In this document: piece by piece, positions 37,188 through 46,142 of the stretch
Numbering within the stretch: position 1 is the stretch's first letter
Layout of the letters: every line of letters starts with the position of its first letter
Assembly (NCBI RefSeq): GCF_002887595.1
Contig: NZ_PEBU01000004.1
Span: forward strand, 248,001 to 312,000
DNA from: Bowmanella denitrificans
GTDB lineage: Bacteria; Pseudomonadota; Gammaproteobacteria; Enterobacterales; Alteromonadaceae
DNA: 64,000 bases
Direction of reading: 5' to 3'
Translations under genes and position numbers: made by a program
Notes under the pieces: model-generated
The model's input: only the letters and a program-made list of their open reading frames with translations
Told to the model about the DNA's origin: nothing
The model's database searches: none

Positions 37188-37329
37188 GCAGAAACATAGC
37201 AGCCCAGCTATTTACGATCAGGCAGGCATATCACAATCTGCAAAGTGCTTAACATAGGTGGCTTTGGGCCTGAATAGCACGCTAGCTTCAGGCCTCTGCT
37301 TGACACAATGAAAGGCTGTCGAGCCCTTA

Positions 37330-37554
37330 TTACTTGTTCTTATGCAGGATAATGGCGGCATACAGCACATTTAGTGGCGGAAACAGGCCAAGCAAAAGGC
37401 AAAGACTGGTTTCAAACAACCGGAGCTGCCTGTTGCGTACATAAAAAGTGGTTAGCACCAGTAAACTGACAACAACCGCCAGGATGCCGATAAAGGTGCC
37501 GATTTGGGTGGCATTAAAATGCATTGCGGTGTCGGTTGCAGCGTTGCTTAGCAT
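37330..37554 (-). CDS. Small two-helix membrane protein
   Basis: A 74-residue protein with two hydrophobic helices (about 15-38 and 48-68) separated by RNRQLRLFE. The second half (FETSLCLLLGLFPPLNVLYAAIILHK) resembles the short N-terminal segment of phospholipase-D-nuclease-type small membrane proteins, but the match is weak. No partner is evident: 37188-37329 upstream on the + strand has no gene, and the next gene is separated by a terminator. Confidence 0.5.
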   Translation of the reverse strand: MLSNAATDTAMHFNATQIGTFIGILAVVVSLLVLTTFYVRNRQLRLFETSLCLLLGLFPPLNVLYAAIILHKNK

Positions 37555-37631
37555 TATCTGTCCCTGATCTGAAAGAATGGAAAATCCTTGTCGGTATAAA
37601 TATTAGCCTTAATATCTATCCTGGCAAGCAT

Positions 37632-37657
37632 AAAAAAGCCCCGCAACAATGCGGGGC
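37632..37657 (-). terminator. Rho-independent terminator of the BI-1 gene
   Basis: Read on the minus strand, the stem gccccgca/tgcggggc with a 4-base loop is followed by TTTTTTA. It lies just after the BI-1/YccA stop. Confidence 0.9.
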
Positions 37658-37704
37658 AAACTGACGATTGGGAAGTGTCAGAACAAGATAGCTGCGTATT
37701 TTGG

Positions 37705-38364
37705 CTATTCAGATTGCATAAAGCCCAGCAACTGCAACAGGCTGGTAAAAAGGTTGAAAATAGCAACATACAAAGAGACGGTGGCCATAATGTAGTTAGT
37801 CTCACCGCCATGCAGAATATTGCTGGTTTCGTACAGGATAAGGCCCGACATAAGCAGCACAAACATTGCAGACACGGCCAGTGACAAGGCCGGAATGTCA
37901 AACAGCATCGCCCCTAAACCTGCCAGGAAGGCCACCAATATGCCTACAAATAATGCACTGCCGAGGAACGAGAAGTTCTTGCGGGTGGTCAGCACATAAG
38001 CCGACAGCCCGGCAAAAATAGCCCCGGTAGCCAGCAGTGCCTGACCCACAACGGCGGGGGCGCCAGCCCAGTAGCTACCAAGCAGCGGGCCCAGGGTGTA
38101 ACCCATAAAGCCGGTAAGGGCGAACACACTGACCAGTCCCCAACCGCTGTTACGGGTTTTTACGGTTAAAAACAACAGACCAAAATAACCCACCAGAGTA
38201 ACCAGCAAGCCTGGATGAGCAAAGTTATTGACCATACTGAAGATTGCCACGCCGGCGCTGAACAGTACGGTGAGAGAGAGCAGTGCATAGGTATTGCGTA
38301 ATACCTTGTGCGAAACGGATTGGCTACTCTGAGCCGATTGTAAGATGGCGGTATTCTGATTCAT
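37705..38364 (-). CDS. yccA: Bax inhibitor-1/YccA family membrane protein
   Basis: A 219-residue protein with seven predicted hydrophobic helices after a polar N-terminus rich in Gln/Ser, the BI-1 layout. Family motifs such as LVSVFALTGFMGYTLGPLL, LFDIPALSLAVSAMFVLLMSGLILYETSNIL and the acidic/His pair near the C-terminus are visible. In E. coli YccA modulates FtsH protease activity. It is separated by about 15 bases from the HPF-like gene and is probably transcribed with it and with nhaA, which would make a stress-type unit. Confidence 0.9.
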   Translation of the reverse strand: MNQNTAILQSAQSSQSVSHKVLRNTYALLSLTVLFSAGVAIFSMVNNFAHPGLLVTLVGYFGLLFLTVKTRNSGWGLVSVFALTGFMGYTLGPLLGSYWAGAPAVVGQALLATGAIFAGLSAYVLTTRKNFSFLGSALFVGILVAFLAGLGAMLFDIPALSLAVSAMFVLLMSGLILYETSNILHGGETNYIMATVSLYVAIFNLFTSLLQLLGFMQSE

Positions 38365-38379
38365 GTTTATCTCCTGATG

Positions 38380-38748
38380 TTAAGCGTTAATGGCCTGGCT
38401 GCTGGTCAGGTCCGCCACTGCCAGGTGGGTGGCGCGGCGGTCAAACTGACGGGCACGTGACAGTTTTCGTTTCAATACCATACTCGTCCTTACCACTGCC
38501 TGAGCGATAGCCTGGGGAATTGATGCGCGTCTTTCGATAATCAGAACGCTGGGCATGCCATCCATCTCCACTTTAAGCTGGCATTGCTTGTCGTTTCCGC
38601 CTTTGGGGCCATTCATATCGGTGATGGACACCTGGACCCGGCGTATTCTCCCCGACAGTTTGGACAACCCCTTGACGATCCTGTTGCTGAGGGAGCGGCG
38701 AAGCCGCTTGCTCAGATTTAGGTTTGACGCATTGATGATAAGCTGCAT
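38380..38748 (-). CDS. HPF/RaiA-like ribosome-associated protein
   Basis: A 122-residue protein that starts at ATG 38748 just after GGAGGTGA. The layout is the beta-alpha-beta-beta-alpha HPF fold: QLIINASNLNLSKRLRRSLSNRI, then VQVSITDMNG and a Lys/Arg-rich last helix (RTSMVLKRKLSRARQFDRR). HPF/RaiA proteins bind the 30S A/P site and hibernate ribosomes in stress or stationary phase. The two genes around it encode NhaA and a BI-1 protein, both stress-linked. It appears to be an extra paralogue rather than the canonical hpf, which usually lies near rpoN. Confidence 0.75.
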   Translation of the reverse strand: MQLIINASNLNLSKRLRRSLSNRIVKGLSKLSGRIRRVQVSITDMNGPKGGNDKQCQLKVEMDGMPSVLIIERRASIPQAIAQAVVRTSMVLKRKLSRARQFDRRATHLAVADLTSSQAINA

Positions 38749-38773
38749 AGTCACCTCCAGAAGTGTTTACACC

Positions 38774-39988
38774 TTAATGCGCATTGTCTGGTGCCGGATT
38801 GGTGGGCTTTATCGGCGCGGTATTGGGCGCGCCGCAGCTCCACTTGATCACTATTGCACCAAACAAGGCAGACAGCACAGAGCCAGCCAGCACACCGAGC
38901 TTAACGCTGGCGTGGTAAGCTGGCGGGCTGGTTTCAAATGCCAGAGAACCGATAAATAAGCTCATGGTAAAACCAATACCGCACAGCATGCTGACCGCGT
39001 ACATTTGTTTCCAGTTCACACCTTTGGGCAGTCTGGCTAAGCCTAGCTTGACGGCCAGGTAGCAAGCCGCAAAAATGCCCAATTGCTTACCCAGGAACAG
39101 ACCGGCCACAATGCCGATAATCACATTCATCTGCAGGGTGGCCGGATCGGTGCCGATCAGCGAAACTCCAGCATTGGCAAAGGCAAAAACCGGCAGAATA
39201 AACAGCACGACCCAGGGCTGAAGTTTATGCTCCAGGTGATACAACATTTTATGGCCGTCTTCATCCTTGCCATCTAGCGGAATAAACCAGGCAGCAGCAA
39301 AGGCTGCCAAGGTGGCATGCACCCCGGATTTAAGTACCGCAGCCCAGACCACGATGCCGACCAGCAGATACAGGCCGTAGCTGCGGATGCCAAGGCGGTT
39401 AAAGGCGAACAGAATCGCCAGGCCACACAGACCGATAATTAAAGAGATTTCGGCCAGCTCGCCCGAATAGAACAGGGCAATAATGATAATGGCGCCAATA
39501 TCGTCAAATATGGCCACCGACAGCAGGAATAGTCTCAGGGTGACCGGCAGTGAACGCCCAAACAGGCTGAAAACACCCAGCGCAAAGGCAATATCCGTGG
39601 CGGCCGGAATCGCCCAGCCTCTTATTGCTTCTGCCTGCTGATAATTGAAAAAGGCATAAATCAGTGCGGGTACCAGGATCCCGGCAACGGCCCCCACGGC
39701 GGGTAGCATTACCTGATCTTTGGAAGATAAATGACCGGCGAAGATTTCACGTTTCACTTCCAGGCCGATCACAAAGAAGAATACCGCCATCAGACCGTCG
39801 TTAATCCAAAGCAGTAACGGCTTGTTGATGATAAAGCCACCAATGCTGACAACAATAGGTACGTCTAACCAGCGCTGATAGGCCCCGGCCAGCGGGCTGT
39901 TAGCAATAATCATGGCAAGTAGTGCCGCTACAATCAGCAGTACGCCACCCAATGTGCCTTGTTGCACCATGTGTCTTAACTGGGACAT
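38774..39988 (-). CDS. nhaA: Na+/H+ antiporter NhaA
   Basis: A 404-residue antiporter with about 12 hydrophobic helices. The key motifs are intact: ATDIAFALGV (Asp132) and AIFDDIGAIIIIALFY (Asp162-Asp163), matching the E. coli Asp133, Asp163 and Asp164 positions. The TM XI region GIGFTMSLFIGSLAF is also clear. It exports sodium for protons, needed at alkaline pH and in salt. The LysR regulator NhaR is divergent from it, unlike the tandem order of E. coli. Behind it, within 26 bases, comes the HPF-like gene. Confidence 0.96.
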   Translation of the reverse strand: MSQLRHMVQQGTLGGVLLIVAALLAMIIANSPLAGAYQRWLDVPIVVSIGGFIINKPLLLWINDGLMAVFFFVIGLEVKREIFAGHLSSKDQVMLPAVGAVAGILVPALIYAFFNYQQAEAIRGWAIPAATDIAFALGVFSLFGRSLPVTLRLFLLSVAIFDDIGAIIIIALFYSGELAEISLIIGLCGLAILFAFNRLGIRSYGLYLLVGIVVWAAVLKSGVHATLAAFAAAWFIPLDGKDEDGHKMLYHLEHKLQPWVVLFILPVFAFANAGVSLIGTDPATLQMNVIIGIVAGLFLGKQLGIFAACYLAVKLGLARLPKGVNWKQMYAVSMLCGIGFTMSLFIGSLAFETSPPAYHASVKLGVLAGSVLSALFGAIVIKWSCGAPNTAPIKPTNPAPDNAH

Positions 39989-40086
39989 AGTTGTCTCCGT
40001 TTGTTCAACCTTGAGTTATAGAGCAGTTTCAATAACAAATAAATTCGAATATATTTGAATTTTAATCAGTTAAAACCTGATAACCA

Positions 40087-40980
40087 ATGCAGCTTAACTA
40101 CCATCATCTTCACTATTTTTATGTTATTGCCCGCGAAGGCAGCATTTCCCGTGCCGCACACTGCCTGAACGTCACGCCACAGACGGTCAGCGGCCAGCTC
40201 ACCACCTTTGAGCATCAATTGGGTGGGCTGCTGTTTGAGCGCAAGGGCAAACGATTGGTACTCAATGCCAGGGGCAAAACCGCATATCAGTATGCGGAGG
40301 AGATCTTTAGTCTGGGCGAAGAGTTACAGGGCCAGTTGCGCTTAAAAAGCCCAGGCACCCTGAATCGCATTACATTGGCAGTCACCGATGTTATTCCTAA
40401 AATTCTGGCATTCGATCTGGTGAAACCCTTATTCGCGGCGCTGGACAGTACGCGGCTGATTTACCGGGAAGGGGAGCTGGACAGTCTGCTGGCCCAACTG
40501 GCGCTAAACCGGGTTGACCTGATATTGTCAGATCGGCCGCTGCCACCTGGTGCCAATGTTAAAGCCTTTAGCCATTTTCTGGGGGAGAGCCCGCTGTGTT
40601 TCTTTGCTAAGGCACAGAGCTCTTATGCCCGGCAACCATTCCCTGCCTGCCTGGAAGGCGCACCTTTACTGCTATCCGGTGACAAATCCACCATGCGTGT
40701 CAGCGTTATGGCATACCTTGAGAACCAGGGCATCAGGCCCAAAGTACTGGCTGAAATCGACGACAGCGCGGTATTGAAATTGTTAGGCCAGCAAGGTTAT
40801 GGGGTGTTTTGTGCCCCGGCTTGCATTGCCGGGCATGTTTGCGAGCAGCATCAGGTTAGCCAGATTGGGGTAGCAGGGAATATTACCGAGCGCTATTACC
40901 TGATTACCCCGGAGCGTAAAATTCAAAGTCCACAAGCTCAGCAGATCGCTTTATCGGCCGCTCGATTTTTTGCTGTTTAA
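40087..40980 (+). CDS. nhaR: NhaR-like LysR-family activator of nhaA
   Basis: A 297-residue LysR regulator. The N-terminal winged helix is MQLNYHHLHYFYVIAREGSISRAAHCLNVTPQTVSGQLTTFEHQLGGLLFERKGKRLVL, whose first residues match NhaR. The C-terminal effector domain follows. Its position divergent from nhaA, with 98 bases between them, supports the identity: NhaR activates nhaA in response to Na+. The intergenic gap is AT-rich and holds gaatatatttgaattt-like repeats (about 40043-40062) that may be operator half-sites. Confidence 0.88.
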   Translation: MQLNYHHLHYFYVIAREGSISRAAHCLNVTPQTVSGQLTTFEHQLGGLLFERKGKRLVLNARGKTAYQYAEEIFSLGEELQGQLRLKSPGTLNRITLAVTDVIPKILAFDLVKPLFAALDSTRLIYREGELDSLLAQLALNRVDLILSDRPLPPGANVKAFSHFLGESPLCFFAKAQSSYARQPFPACLEGAPLLLSGDKSTMRVSVMAYLENQGIRPKVLAEIDDSAVLKLLGQQGYGVFCAPACIAGHVCEQHQVSQIGVAGNITERYYLITPERKIQSPQAQQIALSAARFFAV

Positions 40981-41038
40981 CTTGGTTATCGCCGCACGCG
41001 ATGCCGGACAGATGTCCGACATACATAATCGTGGCAAA

Positions 41039-41242
41039 TTAGCTGTCGGCCTGGCGCAGTTCCGTCACACTTTGATAGCCGATACCCCAATTGTCGGTAT
41101 TAACCTCTTCAATTAGCACAAAGGTGGTGCTGGGGTTTTTATTTAGCACTTTGACCAGCAATTCAGTGGTACCCGCAATAAGCTGACGCTTTTGCTCGGC
41201 GGTGACACCTTCATCGGTCACTTTGATATTTACATAGGGCAT
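41039..41242 (-). CDS. 4-oxalocrotonate tautomerase-family protein
   Basis: A 67-residue protein beginning MPYVNIKVT: Pro2 becomes the N-terminal catalytic base after Met removal. The segment AEQKRQLIAGTTELLVKVLNKNPSTTFVLIEEV is the usual helix and strand of the tautomerase fold, with the conserved VxIEE end. It should work as a small tautomerase or isomerase. It is the third gene of an operon with a GST-like and an NTF2-like gene. Confidence 0.88.
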   Translation of the reverse strand: MPYVNIKVTDEGVTAEQKRQLIAGTTELLVKVLNKNPSTTFVLIEEVNTDNWGIGYQSVTELRQADS

Positions 41243-41256
41243 AGTGATTCCTTGTT

Positions 41257-41637
41257 TTACATTGGTGTTTCAAAAGGATTGTCGGCATATTGTTTGGCCA
41301 CAATCCGCCAGTTACCGCCTTCTTTTAGCAGGCCCAGATAATCGATAAAGCGGGCACCCAACAGCGGGCAACTAACCTTGGCCATGGCTTGTTCACCACA
41401 GCGCTCGATGGCCAGAACCTGATAGTCAAAGCTATGGCCCAGTTTCTCAGGAACAGGGCGATTCGCGACCAAATCCAGCCATTGCTGTTTGCTGCGCCGG
41501 ATTCCGGGGGCATATAATCTGGCATCCGGGTCAAAAATACTGTCCAACAGCGCGATATCAGCGCGGTGCAGGCCATCGAAGTACTGCATCAGCAGCGCTT
41601 CGATGGCCTGTAAGTCAGAGGCTTGCTGGCCTTTCAT
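41257..41637 (-). CDS. NTF2-like (SnoaL-type) protein
   Basis: A 126-residue protein with the cone-shaped NTF2 fold pattern: DLQAIEALLMQYFDGLHRADIALLDSIFDPDARLYAPG at the N-terminus and a C-terminal strand set VSCPLLGARFIDYLGLLKEGGNWRIVAKQY, which matches DUF4440/lumazine-binding-like families. No catalytic residues can be named. It lies between the GST and tautomerase genes with short gaps (2 and 14 bases), so it probably belongs to the same detoxification or ring-degradation unit. Confidence 0.75.
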   Translation of the reverse strand: MKGQQASDLQAIEALLMQYFDGLHRADIALLDSIFDPDARLYAPGIRRSKQQWLDLVANRPVPEKLGHSFDYQVLAIERCGEQAMAKVSCPLLGARFIDYLGLLKEGGNWRIVAKQYADNPFETPM

Positions 41638-41639
41638 TA

Positions 41640-42242
41640 TCAGGCAGCCTGTTGTTCAGCAGCCACCGATGCCTGATAGCTGGGCAGGGCTCTGATTCTG
41701 TCAATCATGGCGCGGCCGCGTGGACCCACCTCGATACTTACCGGGAAGTACTGACCCCAGCTTTCATATACAGCCAGTAAGATATCCGCCGGTGAGTATG
41801 TGTGGCCGCCCAGGTACGGCTGGTTGGCCAGTTTATCTTCCACTCTTTGCCACAGCTTGTTGATTTGCTCGGCGGCGGCATTGAATGCCAGTGTTTTGGC
41901 ATCGCCATCCGGCAATGTACCGCCAATAAAAAACAGTTTGCCGTAAGCCGGGTGTACGGTGGCATTAGCAAACATCAGGTTTTCAATGCTTTGCTGGCGT
42001 GCGTTGGGCTCAGTGGGCAGCAGGTCATTAGCATGTTTGTTGAGCAGATACAGAATAATGGCCGCACCTTCGGTCAGTATTTGCTTGTCCACTCCCAGCG
42101 CCGGTACCGCACCAAGAGGATTGACATCCAGATAGTCGGCCAGTTTGGTTTTGCTAACCAGCTCCACTGGCTGGCCGAGTTCGCGCAGCATCACTTGTGT
42201 ACCTAAAGAACAAGCGCCCTGAGAAAAATACAATGTATACAT
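41640..42242 (-). CDS. Glutathione S-transferase-like protein
   Basis: A 200-residue GST; ATG 42242 follows AAGGAG. The thioredoxin-like N-terminal domain (MYTLYFSQGACSLGTQVMLRELG) has the GAC-S N-terminal Ser/Cys typical of the bacterial beta class, followed by NPLGAVPAL and the ILTEGAAIILYLL motif that binds glutathione. The helical C-terminal domain has YSPADILLAVYESWG. It is the first gene of a three-gene operon divergent from a LysR regulator. Confidence 0.85.
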   Translation of the reverse strand: MYTLYFSQGACSLGTQVMLRELGQPVELVSKTKLADYLDVNPLGAVPALGVDKQILTEGAAIILYLLNKHANDLLPTEPNARQQSIENLMFANATVHPAYGKLFFIGGTLPDGDAKTLAFNAAAEQINKLWQRVEDKLANQPYLGGHTYSPADILLAVYESWGQYFPVSIEVGPRGRAMIDRIRALPSYQASVAAEQQAA

Positions 42243-42311
42243 AACAATCTCCTTGGTTGATGGTTCCAATATCCGGGAACAAGGCTACTTTAGCGCTGGG
42301 TATTGATTTGA

Positions 42312-42359
42312 TATATGGCTACAATGTGATAACTCTTTTTCCTATATGGAAACAATGTG
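42312..42359. promoter_or_regulatory. LysR-type direct repeats overlapping the regulator start
   Basis: tatatggctacaatgtg (42312-42328) and tatatggaaacaatgtg (42343-42359) match at 15 of 17 bases with a 31-base period, three helical turns. The second copy includes the GTG start codon of the LysR gene. Confidence 0.55.
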
Positions 42360-43244
42360 GATAAGCTAAAAGCCATGCAGTTGTTTGTGCGGGTGGTGGA
42401 TCTGGGCAGTTTTTCCCGTGCAGCAGAGCAAAGTGATGCCAGTAAATCAATGATCAGCAAGCAGATTAGCGCGCTGGAAGACAGCTTGGGTGCCCGGCTG
42501 TTGCAACGTTCCACCCGGCGTTTGCAACTGACCCAGCTTGGAGAAGAGTATCTGCAGCGTTGCCGTGAGATATTGCGGCAGGTGGAAGACACCGAGGCCC
42601 ATATCCAGGCGCAGCAGCAATTACCCATGGGCCGCCTCAGGATCAATGCGGCGATGGCGCTGGGATTAACCGCATTGGCCCCGGCCTTTGCCGAATTTAT
42701 ACGGCGCTATCCGCAGATTGAGCTGGATATTGAATTAAGCGATCAGGCTCAGGATCTGCTCGAGCATAATTTTGACCTTGGCCTGCGGGTGGCAAGCTCA
42801 TCCTTTGATTCCAACTATGTGGGTAAGGCTATTACCCAGTTCAGCTACAGTATTTGTGCCGCCCCGGCTTATTTACAAACACAGGGGCCTATTCATCAAC
42901 CGGATGATCTTCGGCATCATCAGTGTTTTGAATACAGCTACTTTCGGCATAAAAATCTGTGGCCGGTAGGGCCACAAGGGGTGCCGATTGGTGGGCGGCT
43001 GAAAGCCAACAGCTCGGTGTTTTTGCTGGATATGGTTAAGCAGGGGATGGGCGTGGGTTTTATTCCCCGTTTCATCAGTTACCCGGCCCTGCAAAGTGGT
43101 GAGGTGGTGGAAGTGCTGGCCAGTGAAGCCAAACCACTGATGACCCTGTATGCCCTGTATCCGGTCAGGCATTTTGTACCGCCGCGACTAAGCTGCTTTA
43201 TCGAATTTTTGCAGGATTGGTTTGCCGAGCATCCGTATCTTTAG
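42357..43244 (+). CDS. LysR-family transcriptional regulator
   Basis: A 295-residue LysR protein with GTG start at 42357. The helix-turn-helix reads AMQLFVRVVDLGSFSRAAEQSDASKSMISKQISALEDSLGARLLQRSTRRLQLT. The C-terminal effector-binding domain is of the type found in the LTTR group that controls detoxification genes. It diverges from the GST/NTF2/tautomerase operon and probably regulates that operon and itself through the nearby direct repeats. The ligand is unknown. Confidence 0.9.
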   Translation: MDKLKAMQLFVRVVDLGSFSRAAEQSDASKSMISKQISALEDSLGARLLQRSTRRLQLTQLGEEYLQRCREILRQVEDTEAHIQAQQQLPMGRLRINAAMALGLTALAPAFAEFIRRYPQIELDIELSDQAQDLLEHNFDLGLRVASSSFDSNYVGKAITQFSYSICAAPAYLQTQGPIHQPDDLRHHQCFEYSYFRHKNLWPVGPQGVPIGGRLKANSSVFLLDMVKQGMGVGFIPRFISYPALQSGEVVEVLASEAKPLMTLYALYPVRHFVPPRLSCFIEFLQDWFAEHPYL

Positions 43245-43250
43245 TAACGA

Positions 43251-43269
43251 GCCCGCTTTGACAGCGGGC
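43251..43269. terminator. Hairpin between convergent LysR and permease genes
   Basis: gcccgct/agcgggc with a 5-base loop, with a weak T-tract; it likely serves both converging transcripts. Confidence 0.45.
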
Positions 43270-43278
43270 GAATACCGA

Positions 43279-44745
43279 TCATACCAGTACGGTCTGGCTC
43301 TGCGCCTGGTGCATTTTGCTTAACGCTTTAGTGCTGGCGAATGTCAGCAACACAATCAGCAGTACCAGCATAAGCATGGCGCCATAGGGGATGGGCAAGA
43401 GCGAGGCCTGTGACGAGAACACCGGAATGTCACTGGCATCAGCCAGGGTGACCCTGGCATTGCAACCGCTGCAAGGCGCAAAATCCCCATTTTGCGCGGC
43501 CAGCGCAATACGGCTGGCAAAATAGGTTTGCAACTTTTGATGATGCTGCTGAACTTCCTGCATAAATGCCTGATGCCTAAGCTGACCATTACCTGCAAGG
43601 TCGATCAGCGCTGCATGCAACAAGGTGGCCGGTGACAGGTGCTTTAACCACCCGGCCTGTTGGTTTTGTTTGTGTAATACCTTCACAAAGGCATCATCAA
43701 AAGGTTGCATAGCCTGCTCCACAGCGAGAATTTTCGCTATTTTGCTGGTGGCATAGTCGTTTGTGGCTGTGCCGGTTTTAGCCAATTCCGGGTGGTCCTG
43801 AAAGAAATTCGCCAGGGTTTGGGCCGCCTGTTGATTAACTTTATCGGTGTGGCTGCGCATCTGGTCCACATATACCAGGCGTGAGGGTGACGGATTCAGG
43901 GTCATAATCAGGATATTTAGCACGGCGGGCACAATAATCACCAATCCCAGCCAGGCAGTAACAAGCCGCGCGGCATTGTTAGCGGCGTTTTTGCCCAAGC
44001 TGATAACCCAGGCCGTCAGCGCCAGCCAAAAACCTGTATAAAGCAATACCAGCAGACTGAAGATCAGCAGGCTGATAAAGGTTATACCCGGGCTGAATAG
44101 CCAAAGACAAAGGTTGCTGATCAATAAGAACGGCACCATCACAGCCCCAGCGCGCACTAGAATCTGTGCGGCCACCAGGGTAGCAGGAGATATGCCCTGC
44201 AACATCATAATACGCAACTGGCCCGACTGTTTCTCTTCAGATAGCGCATTAAAACAGGCGCCAATCAGCAGCAGCGGTAGCAAGTAGATAATTACAAAAG
44301 CCAGGTCCAACTGACCAAGTAGCAATGCCAGCGGATGGGTATAGTCATACTGGTGCAGCACATGCTGTTTCTCTGTTACCAGCATGCGAAAAAAATACGG
44401 CTGAATATCCGCCTGGCCAACGGCAATGGCCGCTGTGGGCAGTGGGGCTTTAGTGGCATAATTTACCATCAGGTAGAAGGCCTGCCCGCGCAGGTCATGC
44501 TTATCATCCCACCAGTTTAGCGGCCCTTGTCTGGCCTGGCGTTCGGCCAGGCCCTGGCGGATGGTGTTATTGGCTGTCTGTTGTTCCTGCTGAGCGGCCG
44601 TCACGGCTAAAGCCTGATTCTGACTAAAGCGGTAGCCATTATAAAAAGCCAGTACAGCGAATAAGCTGCTGGCCGCGAAAAGCAGCAACAGCAGTTTTTC
44701 CCGTCTGAGATTAAGGAGTTCATATTTCACAACCAGGCGTTTCAT
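43279..44745 (-). CDS. ABC-2-type permease, second permease of the operon (DUF3526-like)
   Basis: A 488-residue membrane protein; ATG 44745 overlaps the preceding permease stop (TAATG), and the AAAGGAG site is in that gene's end. One N-terminal helix is followed by a large extracytoplasmic loop (about 40-170, including LNWWDDKHDLRGQAF) and then a cluster of helices around 160-290, with the last two near 440-480. The layout matches DUF3526-type ABC-2 permeases. It is paired with the permease upstream as a heterodimer. Its role in export or uptake is not clear. Confidence 0.8.
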   Translation of the reverse strand: MKRLVVKYELLNLRREKLLLLLFAASSLFAVLAFYNGYRFSQNQALAVTAAQQEQQTANNTIRQGLAERQARQGPLNWWDDKHDLRGQAFYLMVNYATKAPLPTAAIAVGQADIQPYFFRMLVTEKQHVLHQYDYTHPLALLLGQLDLAFVIIYLLPLLLIGACFNALSEEKQSGQLRIMMLQGISPATLVAAQILVRAGAVMVPFLLISNLCLWLFSPGITFISLLIFSLLVLLYTGFWLALTAWVISLGKNAANNAARLVTAWLGLVIIVPAVLNILIMTLNPSPSRLVYVDQMRSHTDKVNQQAAQTLANFFQDHPELAKTGTATNDYATSKIAKILAVEQAMQPFDDAFVKVLHKQNQQAGWLKHLSPATLLHAALIDLAGNGQLRHQAFMQEVQQHHQKLQTYFASRIALAAQNGDFAPCSGCNARVTLADASDIPVFSSQASLLPIPYGAMLMLVLLIVLLTFASTKALSKMHQAQSQTVLV

Positions 44746-46142
44746 TACAGCATCTCCTTTTGTAAACGACGGGCAGCAAAGCACAAGGCGATAAGCAGCA
44801 ACAGCGCCCAGGTAGCAAGGCTTAATAGCGGTGTCAGATAATGCCCTAAAAGTGGCCCAATCCTGGGGTAGCTAAAAGAAAATGCCGGGATCTGCTCCCA
44901 CAGTGATTGCCCGGCCTGAAACGCCCCCTGGGATTGCTTAGCATGGTCGCGCTGGTAATTATTCAGGGTGGCCTGCATGACTCGTCGGTGTTGCTCCGCA
45001 GCATCTTCAAACAGCTGATGATGGCGTAAATCAGTAGCCGATGCCGCCATGGACACTGACTGTAAGGCAATAAAAGGGCTAAGTACGGCGGCAGACTGGT
45101 AGGCGTCGGTCTGTTTATTCAGCAATACGGCGCGCTGGCCATACAAGCGGTCAAATACCTGATCAGAATACTGTTCACCAAACTGCAATTGCGCGCCGGA
45201 CCAGTCGAATGGCAACTCATCAGTGCTGCTGACGCCATGGGCCTGCAAGGTGTTTTGTTTAAACTCTTGTATGGCCTGCAGGCGCTCGGGCGTGTAAATC
45301 TCTGATTCCAGTTTGGCGGCGAATTCACGGCCCGACTGAATTGGAAATTGGTCGGTGGCGCTGGTCATTGCCAGTCGCGGTAACAGCAAACTACTGACTG
45401 CCCAGATCGCCAGCAGCCAAACCAGTGCCTGACGGGGAGTGCGCATCCAACTGGATAGCAGTAATGTCAGTGCGCACCAGATAAACAAATAGAGGCTGTA
45501 ACCCGAGATAAACAGCAGTGTTCTGCCGCCTTGCCCCTGGCTGGCTGTCACCTGGCTATACAAAGCAAAGAGCAGCACCGGGGCGGCGAACAGCATAGTG
45601 GTCAGGTACAAGGTTCCGCCTTTAGCCATCATCAGTTTGGCGGTTGATACCCCACTGGCCAGCAGTTGGCGCAGGGTGCCCTGTTGCCTTTCCGCCGCCA
45701 GCAGGGCATGCCCCATCAGAATTATCAGCAGGGGCATCAGCATCTGTACAACAAAGGCCGGGCTTAACTGCCCAAACCGCTGCATGGCAATGCTGTCCTG
45801 AGAAGGGCGAAACAAGCTGTCATTCTGTTTATGCGCTTCCAGGCGCAGTACCTTGCCCTGATATTCACTTAAACCGGGATCCAGCACGCTCAGGTGGCTG
45901 CTGGGTTTGATTACATAAACGCCGTAATGGGCCGCAGAGTGGGGACCCTTTTCGCCCTGGTGCAACCAGCGATGGCGTTCTGCATTGGTGACATCCTGAT
46001 ACAGACTCTGTTGTTCGCTGCTGGTATACCAGCCGCTGGCCAGTGCCGCCAACAGTAGTATCAGCAGGGTAATGCCTACCCAGCCAAGCTGACCCTGGCG
46101 CGCAGACTCCAGCCATTCCTTTTTAAGCATCTCTACTAACAT
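44745..46142 (-). CDS. ABC-2-type permease (DUF3526-like)
   Basis: A 465-residue membrane protein with an N-terminal helix (about 20-38), a soluble loop (about 40-125), a helix cluster around 128-260, and a C-terminal helix near 435-455. The sequence AAERQQGTLRQLLASGVS is the typical coupling region after the second helix of ABC-2 permeases. It overlaps the ATPase gene by seven bases and the second permease gene by one. With the ATPase and a TonB receptor it forms a four-gene operon. Confidence 0.8.
   Translation of the reverse strand: MLVEMLKKEWLESARQGQLGWVGITLLILLLAALASGWYTSSEQQSLYQDVTNAERHRWLHQGEKGPHSAAHYGVYVIKPSSHLSVLDPGLSEYQGKVLRLEAHKQNDSLFRPSQDSIAMQRFGQLSPAFVVQMLMPLLIILMGHALLAAERQQGTLRQLLASGVSTAKLMMAKGGTLYLTTMLFAAPVLLFALYSQVTASQGQGGRTLLFISGYSLYLFIWCALTLLLSSWMRTPRQALVWLLAIWAVSSLLLPRLAMTSATDQFPIQSGREFAAKLESEIYTPERLQAIQEFKQNTLQAHGVSSTDELPFDWSGAQLQFGEQYSDQVFDRLYGQRAVLLNKQTDAYQSAAVLSPFIALQSVSMAASATDLRHHQLFEDAAEQHRRVMQATLNNYQRDHAKQSQGAFQAGQSLWEQIPAFSFSYPRIGPLLGHYLTPLLSLATWALLLLIALCFAARRLQKEML

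Noticed and set aside
37554-37901. A 115-residue minus-strand frame overlapping the BI-1/YccA gene
   Set aside because: It runs in another frame through a well-conserved gene and across its terminator hairpin.
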